A stretch of DNA of 64,000 nucleotides from Stenotrophomonas sp. BIO128-Bstrain (lineage in GTDB: Bacteria > Pseudomonadota > Gammaproteobacteria > Xanthomonadales > Xanthomonadaceae). How positions within the stretch are numbered: the stretch's first letter is position 1; each line of letters opens with the position of its first letter. The stretch spans positions 1,178,001 to 1,242,000 of the forward strand of contig NZ_CP124620.1 of NCBI RefSeq assembly GCF_030128875.1, in the 5' to 3' direction. The translations under genes were made by a program, and so were the position numbers. This document shows, in pieces, positions 27,424 to 35,406 of the stretch. The notes under the pieces are model-generated. The model searched no databases. It had not been told where the DNA came from and saw nothing but the letters and a program-made list of their open reading frames with translations.

Positions 27424-28007
27424 TGAGCACGGCCTCCCAGCGCAGCCGGTTCGACCTGGTGGTCATCGGCGCTTCGGCCGGTGGCGTCAGTGCGCTGCAG
27501 GCACTCCTGTCGGCGCTGCCGGCCACGCTGGCGCTGCCGGTGCTGGTGGTGCTGCACCTGCCGCGCGACCGCCCCAGCCGCATTGCCGACCTGCTCGATG
27601 CCGGTTGCCCGCTGCCGGTGCGCGAGGCCGAGGACAAACAACCGCTGCAGGCCGGTACGGTGACGTTCGCGCCGCCGGATTACCACCTGCTGGTGGAGGA
27701 CCGTGACACGCTGGCACTGTCGGTCGATCCACCGGTGCTGTTCTCGCGCCCGGCGATCGATCCCCTGTTTGAAAGCGCCGCCGATGTGTTCGGCGGCGGC
27801 GTGTTGGCGATCCTGCTGACCGGCGCCAGCAGTGACGGCAGCGACGGTGTCGCCGCGGTCCGCCAGGCCGGTGGCGAAGCCTGGATCCAATGCCCTGAGG
27901 AGGCCTATTCCTCGATGATGCCCGCATCGGCCCTGGCACACGCCGGCGCCGACGCGGTGCTCCCGCTCACCTCCATCTGCACGCGTATGAAAGGCCTTAC
28001 CCGATGA
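27423..28007 (+). CDS. CheB-type methylesterase lacking the receiver domain
   Basis: 194 aa, only the catalytic domain. Ser of IGASAGGVSAL, His of VVLHLPRDRPSRI and Asp of LLTGASSDGSDG form the expected triad. Classical CheB carries an N-terminal receiver that inhibits it; its absence means activity must be controlled otherwise, perhaps by the receivers of the hybrid kinase. Start ATG 27423 overlaps the cheR stop (TGATG); the stop overlaps the next gene by ATGA. Confidence 0.88.
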   Translation: MSTASQRSRFDLVVIGASAGGVSALQALLSALPATLALPVLVVLHLPRDRPSRIADLLDAGCPLPVREAEDKQPLQAGTVTFAPPDYHLLVEDRDTLALSVDPPVLFSRPAIDPLFESAADVFGGGVLAILLTGASSDGSDGVAAVRQAGGEAWIQCPEEAYSSMMPASALAHAGADAVLPLTSICTRMKGLTR

Positions 28008-29122
28008 ACCTGATCGAGCCCGCCGGGTCGACTGCCACCACCGATTGCGTGAAGCTGCTGATTGTCGATGACATCCCGCAGAACCTGGTCGCGATGGAAG
28101 CGCTGTTGCGTCGCCCGGGTCTGGAGATCCTGTGTGCGCTGTCCGGTGCTGAAGCACTCGAGCTGCTGCTGGAACATGAAGTCGCGCTGGCCCTGCTGGA
28201 TGTGCACATGCCCGAGATCGACGGCTTCTCGCTGGCCGAGTTGATGCGCGGCTCGCAACGCAGCCGCGATGTACCGATCATCTTCCTGACCGCTTCGCCG
28301 AATGATCCGGTGCGGGCCTTCAAGGGCTACGAATCCGGCGCCGTGGATTTCCTGCACAAGCCGATCGAGCCGCAGGTGATCATGAGCAAGGTCAATGTGT
28401 TCATCGAGCTTTACCAGCAGAAGCAGCTGCTCAAGGCGCGCAACGAGGCGCTGGAGCACGCGCTCAAGCTCAATGAAACGATGATGGCGGTATTGACGCA
28501 CGACCTGCGTACGCCGTTGGCGGCGATCCTGCTGTGTGCCGACAAGCTGTCGCTGGATCTGCCCGATGACAGCCAGGTCCAGCGGACCCTGGTCCATCTG
28601 GAAAACAGCGCACAGCGCATGGTGCGGATGGTCGAGCAGCTGCTGGATTTCTCCAGGATCCGTACCGGCGGCCTGCGCCTGCACAGCACCGAGTGCGACC
28701 TGGCTGAACTGGCCTCGGCGGTGGTGGCCGAGATCAGCCGTGCGCACCCGCAGGCGACCATCGAGCTGCAGGTACAGGGCGATGCCCAGCTGCAGGGCGA
28801 TCCCGATCGCCTCGCGCAGTTGCTGTCCAACCTGATCGGCAACGCCGTGCTGCATGGCGGTGATGCGCCGGTGGTGGTGCGGGTGGAAGGCGAGCGCAGC
28901 GCGCCACTGCGGCTGCAGGTGCGCAATGCCGGTCAGATTCCGGAGGCATTGCTGCCGCGGTTGTTCGAGCCGTTCAAGGCCAGTTTCCACGACAGTCGCG
29001 GGCTGGGGCTGGGGCTGTTCATCGCCAGCGAGTTCGCCCGTGCGCATGGCGGCACACTGGTGGCCCACAACATCGAGGGCGCGGTGATCTTCGAGACCGC
29101 GCTGCAGCGCCGGCCGCGCTGA
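28004..29122 (+). CDS. Receiver-histidine kinase
   Basis: 372 aa. Receiver at ~15-135 (LLDVHMPEIDG, Lys in FLHKPIEP), short coiled coil, HisKA with LTHDLRTPLAAI (~165), HATPase_c ~265-365; the G1 box is weakened to VRNAGQIPEALLPRLF and lacks the usual Asp, while G2 is GLGLGLFIASEFA. The weak G1 Asp could reduce ATP hydrolysis. Last gene of the four-gene operon, followed by a hairpin at 29134. Confidence 0.88.
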   Translation: MNLIEPAGSTATTDCVKLLIVDDIPQNLVAMEALLRRPGLEILCALSGAEALELLLEHEVALALLDVHMPEIDGFSLAELMRGSQRSRDVPIIFLTASPNDPVRAFKGYESGAVDFLHKPIEPQVIMSKVNVFIELYQQKQLLKARNEALEHALKLNETMMAVLTHDLRTPLAAILLCADKLSLDLPDDSQVQRTLVHLENSAQRMVRMVEQLLDFSRIRTGGLRLHSTECDLAELASAVVAEISRAHPQATIELQVQGDAQLQGDPDRLAQLLSNLIGNAVLHGGDAPVVVRVEGERSAPLRLQVRNAGQIPEALLPRLFEPFKASFHDSRGLGLGLFIASEFARAHGGTLVAHNIEGAVIFETALQRRPR

Positions 29123-29133
29123 GGCCGGAAAGA

Positions 29134-29160
29134 ACCATCCCGGCGCAGGGCCGGGATGGT
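29134..29160. terminator. Shared terminator between convergent operons
   Basis: An 11-bp stem (ACCATCCCGGC / GCCGGGATGGT) with a 5-base loop lies between the stops at 29122 (plus) and 29169 (minus). On the minus strand it is followed by TCTTTCC; it can serve both directions. Confidence 0.65.
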
Positions 29161-29168
29161 GGACGTGC

Positions 29169-29351
29169 TTACAGCGGCTCGCAGCACAGATACAGCCCGT
29201 GCCCACCGTAGGTGCAGCCCGGCTGGTCTTCACAGCCGGCCAGCGGCTTGGGCTGGCTGGAGGTGGCCAGCGCCTGGCTGGATGCGAAGGCCAACGCGCA
29301 GATCAGGGTGACGCCGCTGAGGGCTGACAACAACCGCGTTTTCGACTTCAT
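29169..29351 (-). CDS. Exported cysteine-rich mini-protein, copy 1
   Basis: 60 aa. ATG 29351 has AAGGAAAG upstream. A Lys-Arg start and hydrophobic core (residues ~10-28, ending ALA-T) predict a cleavable Sec signal peptide. The ~31-residue mature part has four Cys: GC(x5)GCTYGGH(x5)CC. It is a paralogue of the mini-protein encoded at 29412 (same TSSQPK start, same GCTYGGH core, same CC near the end). No family recognised. Four Cys in a periplasmic peptide implies two disulfides or metal binding; the redoxin gene upstream in the same direction is a natural partner. Confidence 0.7.
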   Translation of the reverse strand: MKSKTRLLSALSGVTLICALAFASSQALATSSQPKPLAGCEDQPGCTYGGHGLYLCCEPL

Positions 29352-29411
29352 GGTCTGTCTTTCCTTCTGTGGATGAGGCTGACGGGGCGCGTGTTGCCAC
29401 GCAATCACGCG

Positions 29412-29591
29412 TTACACCGGCTGGCAGCACCGGATCTCGCTGTGCCCGCCATAGGTGCAGCCGGGCTTGTAGGGACAGCCATCCAGCTGCTTGGGCTGGC
29501 TGGAGGTCGCCACTGCCTGGCTCGATGCGAACGCCAGGGCGCAGACAACAGCGATACCGCCAAAGACCGAAAGGAACTTCCTGGACTTCAT
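29412..29591 (-). CDS. Exported cysteine-rich mini-protein, copy 2
   Basis: 59 aa. ATG 29591 has AGGAGAAG 8 bases upstream. Signal peptide to about residue 28 (FASSQAVA-T), then TSSQPKQLDGCPYKPGCTYG and a CCQPV end. The four Cys match those of copy 1 exactly in spacing apart from a one-residue shorter loop. The pair probably arose by tandem duplication and is 61 bases apart. Function unknown; could be a disulfide-stabilised peptide, a metal-binding peptide or a precursor of a modified product. Confidence 0.7.
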   Translation of the reverse strand: MKSRKFLSVFGGIAVVCALAFASSQAVATSSQPKQLDGCPYKPGCTYGGHSEIRCCQPV

Positions 29592-29714
29592 GGTGCTTCT
29601 CCTGTTGTGGTGACGCGGATGCAACGGGAACACGGACGGAACTGTCGATCCGCCCCCGGCGAGCGGGCGCGGAGGGACCTGGTTACGTCGCCTTGGCAGC
29701 GACGTGGGATGGCT

Positions 29715-30329
29715 TCAGCCTGCCGGCGCGGGCGCCTGGTTGCGGGCGGCGTTGATCACGAATGCGCCGGTGATCGCATCCACCGAGCGCTCCTTGAGCT
29801 GGCCGACATGGCGGTAGATCACCTTGCCGTCCTGGATGACGACCACCATCGGCACCATGGTCGCGGTGTAGCGCTGCCGGAGCCGGTCATCGGTATCGTT
29901 CACCACCGGAAACGCGAAACCATGCTGGCGCGCGTAATCGGCAGCGGTTTCGTGGGGCGGCAGGCTGATGCCGACCATCTCGAAGGCGCGGTTGCCGTTG
30001 TTGCGACCGGCCGCGTCCAGCGCCTGGATCTGCGGCACCGAGGCCAGGCAGAACTTGCAGGCAGGGGAGAAGAAGTACAGGACCTGGCGACCGCTGGCCG
30101 GGCCGGCCAGGGTAACCGCCTGGCCGTCGAGTGCCATGGTGGTGAGGGCCTCGGGCTGGGCGCCCTCGGGAAGGCCGTGGGCGGCCTTGGAGATCTGTTC
30201 GACCTTGCTCACCAGCAGCGCCTGCTCCTGGCGGAGCTGCCGGTTCTGCACCGCCAGCGCGGTCATCAGCACGGCCAGGACAACGATGAGAGCGAGGCTG
30301 CCGTACTTCCGGAATGCGGATGCGTCCAT
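29715..30329 (-). CDS. Membrane-anchored TlpA/MauD-like redoxin
   Basis: 204 aa from ATG 30329 (AAGGAG 6 bases upstream). One TM anchor at ~10-32, a short coiled coil ~33-55, then a thioredoxin-fold domain facing the periplasm. The active site reads FFSPACKFC (CxxC near residues 100-103), followed by a conserved PPHETAADYA region and the cis-Pro segment TMVPMVVVI. MauD-type redoxins oxidise or isomerise disulfides in Cys-rich periplasmic partners. The two Cys-rich mini-proteins directly downstream fit that role; this pairing is inference. Confidence 0.85.
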   Translation of the reverse strand: MDASAFRKYGSLALIVVLAVLMTALAVQNRQLRQEQALLVSKVEQISKAAHGLPEGAQPEALTTMALDGQAVTLAGPASGRQVLYFFSPACKFCLASVPQIQALDAAGRNNGNRAFEMVGISLPPHETAADYARQHGFAFPVVNDTDDRLRQRYTATMVPMVVVIQDGKVIYRHVGQLKERSVDAITGAFVINAARNQAPAPAG

Positions 30330-30376
30330 GCTGCTCCTTGGCCTTCGGCCGGGTCCATGGCTGAGTAGGTGGTGTA

Positions 30377-30405
30377 TGTATCCGGCAACAAAAATCATTT
30401 GTCAA
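30377..30405 (-). promoter_or_regulatory. Candidate sigma-70 promoter for the redoxin/mini-protein operon
   Basis: On the minus strand TTGACA (30405-30400) is followed after 17 bases by GATACA (30382-30377), about 48 bases before the redoxin ATG. The -35 is perfect, the -10 poor (3 of 6). Confidence 0.4.
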
Positions 30406-30569
30406 ATACAAGATCCTATGAATGAGACATGGGTTTCATTCTGGTCGGTGCCTATCGAAAGATCGGCGCGCGCGGCGCCCGCCGGGCCGCCCGGATCAGT
30501 CGCAAACCCCCGTGAGGTAAACTGTCCGGGCGCCGAAGCCCTTCGCCAGCGGCCATTGCTGGAGCCACC

Positions 30570-31028
30570 ATGCCGTCCTCGACCCGTAAAGCCGTCTCGC
30601 CCCTGATCGACGCCCAGGTGCATGTCGAGGGCTTCGTGCAGGTGCGTGAAGCGCGCCGGTCCGAGCTGGTCGAGGATTACGTGGAGCTGATCGCGGACCT
30701 GATCGCCGATGGCCGTGAGGCCCGGCAGGTGGATATCGCGACGCGGCTGGGGGTTGCGCAGCCGACGGTGGCCAAGGCGCTCAAGCGCCTGGTCAAGGAG
30801 GGCTGGGCGATCCAGCGCCCGTACCGCGGCGTGTTCCTGACCCCGGCCGGCGAGCAGCTGGCGGTGGAGATGCGCGCCCGCCACCAGACCGTGGAGCAGT
30901 TCCTGCTGGCGCTGGGCGTGGATGCCGATTCGGCGCGCCGCGATGCCGAAGGGATCGAGCATCACGTGAGCGAGGCGACCCTGGCCGCGTTCGACGCGTT
31001 CGTACGCAAGGCCAACGGCCATGGTTGA
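30570..31028 (+). CDS. mntR: Manganese-responsive regulator MntR
   Basis: 152 aa, DtxR family. [20 protein letters not shown], the winged helix [14 protein letters not shown], and [16 protein letters not shown] closely follow E. coli MntR, with the Mn-binding His, Glu and Cys/Asp positions in the last two segments. It represses manganese uptake genes when Mn is replete; none lie next to it here. The stop overlaps the next ATG by 8 bases, so it is co-translated with tadA. Confidence 0.92.
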   Translation: MPSSTRKAVSPLIDAQVHVEGFVQVREARRSELVEDYVELIADLIADGREARQVDIATRLGVAQPTVAKALKRLVKEGWAIQRPYRGVFLTPAGEQLAVEMRARHQTVEQFLLALGVDADSARRDAEGIEHHVSEATLAAFDAFVRKANGHG

Positions 31029-31545
31029 GCGCCTCGCGCCGCCGCCGCCGCTGGGCGTGCCGGTGCACGACCAGGACGAATACTGGATGCGCCACGCGCT
31101 GGGGCTGGCCGAGCGGGCCGAGCGTGAGTTCAACGAGATCCCGGTCGGCGCGGTGCTGGTCGGTGCCGATGGCAGCGTGCTCGGAGAAGGCTGGAACCTC
31201 AACATCGCCGACCACGACCCCAGCGCACATGCGGAGATCGTCGCGATGCGGCAAGCGGGCAGGGCGATCACCAACCACCGGCTGATCGGCAGCACGCTCT
31301 ACGTCACGCTGGAGCCATGCGCGATGTGTGCGATGGCGATCGTGCACGCACGCGTGGCGCGGCTGGTGTACGCGGCCACCGATCCCAAGACTGGCGCCTG
31401 CGGCAGCGTGTTCGACCTGATCGGCGACCCGCGCCACAACCATCGCGTGGAAATCCACGGGGGGGTGCTGGCCAAGGATGCCAGCACCCGGTTGACCAAC
31501 TACTTCCGCGCCAAGCGCGGCAAGCCGCCGCTGCTGCTGGAATAA
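31021..31545 (+). CDS. tadA: tRNA adenosine(34) deaminase
   Basis: 174 aa cytidine-deaminase fold. Zinc ligands and proton shuttle are in SAHAEIVAM and [16 protein letters not shown]; the DPKTGACGS loop is typical for TadA. It converts A34 to inosine in tRNA-Arg(ACG). The N-terminal ~20 residues are a Pro-rich extension. Overlaps mntR; followed by orn after ~100 bases. Confidence 0.93.
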   Translation: MVERLAPPPPLGVPVHDQDEYWMRHALGLAERAEREFNEIPVGAVLVGADGSVLGEGWNLNIADHDPSAHAEIVAMRQAGRAITNHRLIGSTLYVTLEPCAMCAMAIVHARVARLVYAATDPKTGACGSVFDLIGDPRHNHRVEIHGGVLAKDASTRLTNYFRAKRGKPPLLLE

Positions 31546-31644
31546 CGCCGCTGCAGCGACAGGGCCGTGACGCGTTGGCGGTATCATGGGCGCCTCCTCC
31601 ATCCCGGTCGCGGCGCAAGCGGCGGCCCAGCACAAGGCGAACAC

Positions 31645-32214
31645 ATGGCCGACAACGGCGCAGAAGGCGAGCGACTGATCTGGATCGATCTGGAAATGAC
31701 CGGTCTGGACACCGATAACGATGCGATCATCGAGATCGCCACGGTGGTGACCGATGCGCAGTTGAAGGTGCTGGCCGAAGGTCCGGAGTTCGCCATCCAT
31801 CATCCGGTGGAGCGGCTGGAGGCGATGGACGAATGGAACCGCAACCAGCACCGCCGCTCGGGCCTGTGGCAGCGCGTGGTCGACAGCACGGTGACCCTGG
31901 GCCAGGCCGAAGCGCAGACCATCGCGTTCCTGCAGCAGTGGATCAAGGCCGGTGCCTCGCCGATGTGCGGCAACTCGATCTGCCAGGACCGTCGCTTCCT
32001 GCACCGTGAAATGCCGCGCCTGGAGAAGTACTTCCACTACCGCAATCTGGACGTGTCCACGATCAAGGAACTGGCCAAGCGCTGGGCCCCGAGCGTCGCG
32101 GCGGGCGTCGGCAAGACCGCCAGCCATACCGCGCTGAGCGACGTCCACGATTCCATCGAAGAGCTGCGCCATTACCGCCAGTTCATGGGGGCGCTGTCGG
32201 GCCTGCCTGCCTGA
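31645..32214 (+). CDS. orn: Oligoribonuclease
   Basis: 189 aa. DEDDh exonuclease: [11 protein letters not shown] (Asp, Glu), the [11 protein letters not shown] region, and [18 protein letters not shown] (His, Asp). Degrades 2-5 nt RNA and pGpG, so it also completes c-di-GMP turnover started by the EAL protein. ATG 31645 was chosen because AAGGCGA lies 6 bases upstream and the conserved domain starts shortly after; the frame upstream is not family-like. Confidence 0.95.
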   Translation: MADNGAEGERLIWIDLEMTGLDTDNDAIIEIATVVTDAQLKVLAEGPEFAIHHPVERLEAMDEWNRNQHRRSGLWQRVVDSTVTLGQAEAQTIAFLQQWIKAGASPMCGNSICQDRRFLHREMPRLEKYFHYRNLDVSTIKELAKRWAPSVAAGVGKTASHTALSDVHDSIEELRHYRQFMGALSGLPA

Positions 32215-32289
32215 TCCAGCGAGCAGGATCGGCACGGCACGCCGGCCTGTGCCGGATCGTTCAGCTGACGGCAGGCGAGGCGACGAGCG

Positions 32290-33189
32290 ATGAACATCGG
32301 CGGCGCTATGATCGCGGCCATGAATGCCATCACCTCGCCGCAACCGCCGCCGCTGCCGTCCTCGATCCTGCCGACCTCGCAGGATTGGCGTGATCTGCAA
32401 CGTGCGGTGGAGCTGCTGGAATCGCCCACGCTGACGGCCAAGATGGCCAACCTGATCGGCTCGCCACTGGAGTTCGCGGTCAAGTGGTTGCCTGATTCGG
32501 TTTCGCGCCGCATCCACGGCGCGGTCGAGGCGGCGCTGTTCAAATCCGCCCAGGCCGCGTTGTGGAGCATGGACAACACGCCTGGCAAGGCCGCCTCCAC
32601 GCGTTGGCACAAACTGGCGGCGGCAACATCGGGCGCGGTAGGCGGTGCGTTCGGCTTCACCACGCTGTTCATCGAACTGCCCGTGTCCACCACGATCATG
32701 ATGCGCTCGGTGGCCGATGTCGCCCGCAGCGAGGGCTTCGACCTGCGCGAGATGAGCACGCGGCATGCCTGCCTGGAGGTGTTCGCGCTGGGTGGCAACT
32801 CCGGCAAGGATGACGCCAGCGAGACGGGCTACTACATCACGCGTGGCTTCACTGCCGAGGTGATGCGCCACTTGTCGGCCGAGCTGGCCGGGCGCGCGGT
32901 CGGCGGCAGCCCGGTGATGATCGGCCTGACCCCGAAAGAAGCCGGCAAATGGCTGGCCAAGATCGTGGAGAAAGTGGCGGCGCGCTTCGGCGTGGTGGTC
33001 ACCGAGAAGTTTGCCGCGCAGGCGGTCCCGATCGTCGGGGCGGTGGCCGGCGCCACGCTCAATACCATGTTCACCGACTACTACCAGGACGTGGCGCGCG
33101 GGCACTTCATCGTGCGCCGGCTGGAGCGCAGCTACGGTTACGAGACCGTGCGGGCTGCCTATTCCCTGCTGGCCGCCGAGCGCAACTGA
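32290..33189 (+). CDS. EcsC family protein
   Basis: 299 aa. Matches the EcsC pattern: WRDLQRAVELLESP, GAVGGAFGFTTLFIELPVST, LEVFALGG, then GAVAGATLNTMFTDYYQDVA near the end. Contains two hydrophobic stretches (~110-135 and ~245-265) and may be membrane-associated. Function unknown. Several ATGs lie close together (32290, 32308, 32320); the first is used because weak AGGCGAGG-like bases precede it. A hairpin (33203-33227, CGGCGGCA / TGCCGCCG) without T-tract follows the stop. Confidence 0.8.
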   Translation: MNIGGAMIAAMNAITSPQPPPLPSSILPTSQDWRDLQRAVELLESPTLTAKMANLIGSPLEFAVKWLPDSVSRRIHGAVEAALFKSAQAALWSMDNTPGKAASTRWHKLAAATSGAVGGAFGFTTLFIELPVSTTIMMRSVADVARSEGFDLREMSTRHACLEVFALGGNSGKDDASETGYYITRGFTAEVMRHLSAELAGRAVGGSPVMIGLTPKEAGKWLAKIVEKVAARFGVVVTEKFAAQAVPIVGAVAGATLNTMFTDYYQDVARGHFIVRRLERSYGYETVRAAYSLLAAERN

Positions 33190-33306
33190 GCGATCGTTGC
33201 ATCGGCGGCACAACTGTTTTGCCGCCGCAGGCCTGTTGGGCCGGCGGCCCTGTCCCCATCCTTGTCGGCATCACCGCTTCGGCGGCTCCCCCGATCAAGG
33301 ATTGCC

Positions 33307-34419
33307 ATGCTGTTCTCTCCCTATACCCGCGGCGCGCTGACGCTGCCCAACCGTATCGTGATGCCGCCGATGACCCGTTCGCGGGCCGGTGAGGGCAACG
33401 TCGCCACGCCGCTGATGGCCACTTATTACGCCCAGCGTGCCTCGGCCGGCCTGATCGTCAGCGAGGGTACCCAGATCAGCCAGCAGGGGCAGGGCTATGC
33501 CTGGACCCCGGGCATCCACGATGAGGCTCAGGTTGCCGGCTGGCGCGGCGTGACGGAGGCGGTACATGCCGCTGGCGGTCGCATCGTCGCCCAGCTCTGG
33601 CACGTTGGCCGCGTCTCGCACGTGGCCCTGCAACCGGGCGGCGCCGCGCCGGTGTCCTCGTCGGCGCTGTTGGCCGAAGGGGTCAAGGTGTTTGTCGATC
33701 CGGACGGCCGGGGCCCGCAGAGCGGCGTCGGCGAGATGGTCCAGCACTCGATGCCGCGGGCCCTGACCACCGAAGAGATCGCCGGCATCGTGCGCGATTA
33801 CGCGACGGCCGCGCGCAATGCGATCGCCGCCGGCTTCGATGGCATCGAACTGCATGGTGCCAACGGCTATCTGATCAACCAGTTCATCGACTCCCAGGCC
33901 AACCAGCGTACCGACGGCTATGGCGGCTCGCTGCAGAACCGCCTGCGCTTCCTGCGCGAGGTGACCGCGGCGGTGGCCGCGGAGATCGGGGCCGAGTGCG
34001 TCGGTGTGCGCCTGGCGCCGCTGACCACGCTGCAGGGCGCGGTGGACGACACCCCGCAGGCGACCTACCTGGCCGCGGCGCATCTGCTGGACGAGATCGG
34101 CGTGGGCTACCTGCACATCGCCGAAGCCGACTGGGAAGACGCCCCGGTCATGCCGGTAGCCTTCAAGGAGGCACTGCGCATGATCTATCGCGGCACGCTG
34201 ATCTACGCCGGCAAGTACACCGTGGAACGCGCCGAAGAGGCGCTGGCCAAGGGGTGGGCCGACCTGATCGCCTTCGGCCGGCCGTTCATCGCCAACCCGG
34301 ATCTGCCGGAGCGTCTGCAGCAGGGCCTGCCGCTGAATCCCCCGGACAAGGCCACGTTCTTCGGCGGCGGCGCGGAAGGGTTCACCGACTACCCGGTGGC
34401 GGAAACCGCCGAGGCCTGA
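33307..34419 (+). CDS. Old Yellow Enzyme-type FMN alkene reductase
   Basis: 370 aa TIM barrel of the OYE/NemA class. PPMTRSRAGEGNVATPLMA, GTQISQQGQGYAWTPGIH, WHVGRVSH, the substrate-binding HGANGYLINQF pair and the FMN-binding GRPFIANPDLPER are all present. It reduces electrophilic alkenes, N-ethylmaleimide-like compounds or nitro-esters with NAD(P)H. ATG 33307 follows AAGGATTGCC. Its stop is 11 bases before the first SMAG repeat, which may act in transcript stability. Confidence 0.93.
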   Translation: MLFSPYTRGALTLPNRIVMPPMTRSRAGEGNVATPLMATYYAQRASAGLIVSEGTQISQQGQGYAWTPGIHDEAQVAGWRGVTEAVHAAGGRIVAQLWHVGRVSHVALQPGGAAPVSSSALLAEGVKVFVDPDGRGPQSGVGEMVQHSMPRALTTEEIAGIVRDYATAARNAIAAGFDGIELHGANGYLINQFIDSQANQRTDGYGGSLQNRLRFLREVTAAVAAEIGAECVGVRLAPLTTLQGAVDDTPQATYLAAAHLLDEIGVGYLHIAEADWEDAPVMPVAFKEALRMIYRGTLIYAGKYTVERAEEALAKGWADLIAFGRPFIANPDLPERLQQGLPLNPPDKATFFGGGAEGFTDYPVAETAEA

Positions 34420-34430
34420 ACGCACACCCC

Positions 34431-34453
34431 GTAGAGCCGACCGTTGGTCGGCT
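34431..34453 (+). repeat. SMAG-type GTAG REP, copy 1
   Basis: Starts GTAGAGCCGACC, then GTTGGTCGGC: GTAG head followed by an imperfect stem-loop. Forms the left side of the RAYT cassette. Confidence 0.85.
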
Positions 34454-34501
34454 GCTCTCCCATCCGACGCCGCGCAAACGTGATCTGCCGCGCGATGCGC
34501 G

Positions 34502-34526
34502 GCAGCCGACCAACGGTCGGCTCTAC
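34502..34526 (-). repeat. SMAG-type GTAG REP, copy 2 (inverted)
   Basis: Reverse complement of copy 1 with the same stem; reads GTAGAGCCGACC on the minus strand. With copy 1 it makes an inverted REP pair. Confidence 0.85.
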
Positions 34527-34554
34527 CGGCGCTTAGGCCCACGATCCATGGTCG

Positions 34555-34578
34555 GTAGAGCTGACCGTTGGTCAGCTG
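34555..34578 (+). repeat. SMAG-type GTAG REP, copy 3
   Basis: GTAGAGCTGACC with compensating changes on both stem arms (GAGCTGACC / GGTCAGCT), which supports selection on the hairpin. Confidence 0.85.
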
Positions 34579-34624
34579 CCCACCCATCCGGCGCCATGCA
34601 CACGTGATCCGCCACGCGATGCGC

Positions 34625-34650
34625 GGCAGGCGACTAACAATCGGCTCTAC
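34625..34650 (-). repeat. SMAG-type GTAG REP, copy 4, overlapping the RAYT stop
   Basis: Minus-strand GTAGAGCCGATT with a decayed stem. Its GTAG (34650-34647) includes the TAG stop codon of the transposase gene. Confidence 0.75.
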
Positions 34651-35114
34651 CCGGGCGGATGGTCTTCGGTGGGCCATCTGCACCACGAGAAGGGATACGC
34701 ACCGATCACCTCCGCCAGGCCGGCACGGACCGGGTTGGCGAGGATGTAGGTGGCTTGGCGTCGCAGGTCTTCGTCCTTGCGTAGTGCGTGGTCGTAATAA
34801 CCGGCTTGCCAGACAGGGCCGTTGCGGGCGGATTGGCGATTGATGAGCAGGCTGCTGCGCGATTTGAAGCGCTGCAGGCATGCGCCCAGGGAGCCCTGCC
34901 GGAGCTGCATCAGCCAATGCACGTGGTCTGGCATGACCACCCACGCAAGGTTGCAGACCCGATGCTCGTCTTCCATGGCATGCAGCACCTGCATGACATG
35001 CCTGGCCAGGTCGGGCTGGTGGAAATGGGGTACACGCGCATGCGTGATGGTCGTCAGCGCGTACACGGTGTCGATGCGGGAGTGGCGGCCGTGATGAAGG
35101 CGTGGGCTGGGCAT
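34647..35114 (-). CDS. REP-associated tyrosine transposase (RAYT)
   Basis: 155 aa, IS200/IS605-like Y1 HUH family. The HUH motif is PDHVHWLMQL and the catalytic Tyr is in the segment ATYILANPVRAGL. RAYTs bind and cleave single-stranded REP hairpins and are single-copy, domesticated relatives of transposases. ATG 35114 was chosen because upstream the frame runs through a tandem repeat and is low-complexity. SMAG REPs flank both sides, the arrangement expected for a GTAG REP/RAYT unit. The stop codon lies in a REP head. Confidence 0.9.
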   Translation of the reverse strand: MPSPRLHHGRHSRIDTVYALTTITHARVPHFHQPDLARHVMQVLHAMEDEHRVCNLAWVVMPDHVHWLMQLRQGSLGACLQRFKSRSSLLINRQSARNGPVWQAGYYDHALRKDEDLRRQATYILANPVRAGLAEVIGAYPFSWCRWPTEDHPPG

Positions 35115-35190
35115 GCCGTCAGGATGCCCATCGGTGCGCGGGGCGCCCATCAGGCGATGTGCCGTTGGAGTGTGGGGGATGGGCGGGTAC

Positions 35191-35334
35191 AGCCGACCGA
35201 TGGTGTAGCCGGCCGACGGAGCAGCCGACCGATGGTGTAGCCGGCCGACGGAGCAGCCGGCCGATGGAGCAGCCGGCCAACGGAGCAGCCGACCAACGGA
35301 GCAGCCGACCAACGGAGCAGCCGACCAATGGTCG
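35191..35334. repeat. Nine-copy 16-bp tandem array derived from a REP stem
   Basis: Nine head-to-tail 16-base units, starts at 35191, 35207, 35223, 35239, 35255, 35271, 35287, 35303, 35319. The commonest form is AGCCGACCAACGGAGC. Units 1 and 3 (AGCCGACCGATGGTGT) alternate with 2 and 4 (AGCCGGCCGACGGAGC), which shows an older 32-bp period. The last unit continues into an inverted SMAG head (35335-35341), so the array grew from one arm of that REP. No spacers, so not CRISPR. Confidence 0.9.
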
Positions 35335-35342
35335 GCTCTACC
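35319..35342 (-). repeat. SMAG-type GTAG REP, copy 5, at the array end
   Basis: Minus strand reads GTAGAGCCGACC then ATTGGTCGGC, a complete REP hairpin. It closes the tandem array and, with copies 1-4, brackets the RAYT gene. Confidence 0.85.
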
Positions 35343-35355
35343 GATGTCGCACAAA

Positions 35356-35383
35356 ACAAAACCCCGCTTGCGCGGGGTTTTGT
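35356..35383 (-). terminator. Rho-independent terminator of ppsA
   Basis: 12-bp perfect stem (ACAAAACCCCGC / GCGGGGTTTTGT) with a 4-base loop, 23 bases after the ppsA stop. T-tracts on both strands make it bidirectional and it also insulates the REP/RAYT region. Confidence 0.9.
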
Positions 35384-35406
35384 TCGTCATCTCAAGGCCG
35401 GGAGGA

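Noticed and set aside
30793..33213. 806-codon minus-strand frame
   Set aside because: Runs antisense through mntR, tadA, orn and the EcsC gene, which are all clear on the plus strand.
35191..35334. CRISPR-like repeat array
   Set aside because: Units are contiguous 16-mers with no spacers, no cas genes nearby, and derive from a REP arm.
35115..35390. Extended N-terminus of the RAYT protein
   Set aside because: The upstream frame reads through the tandem array and terminator giving repetitive peptides unlike the family; the ATG at 35114 fits the usual length.
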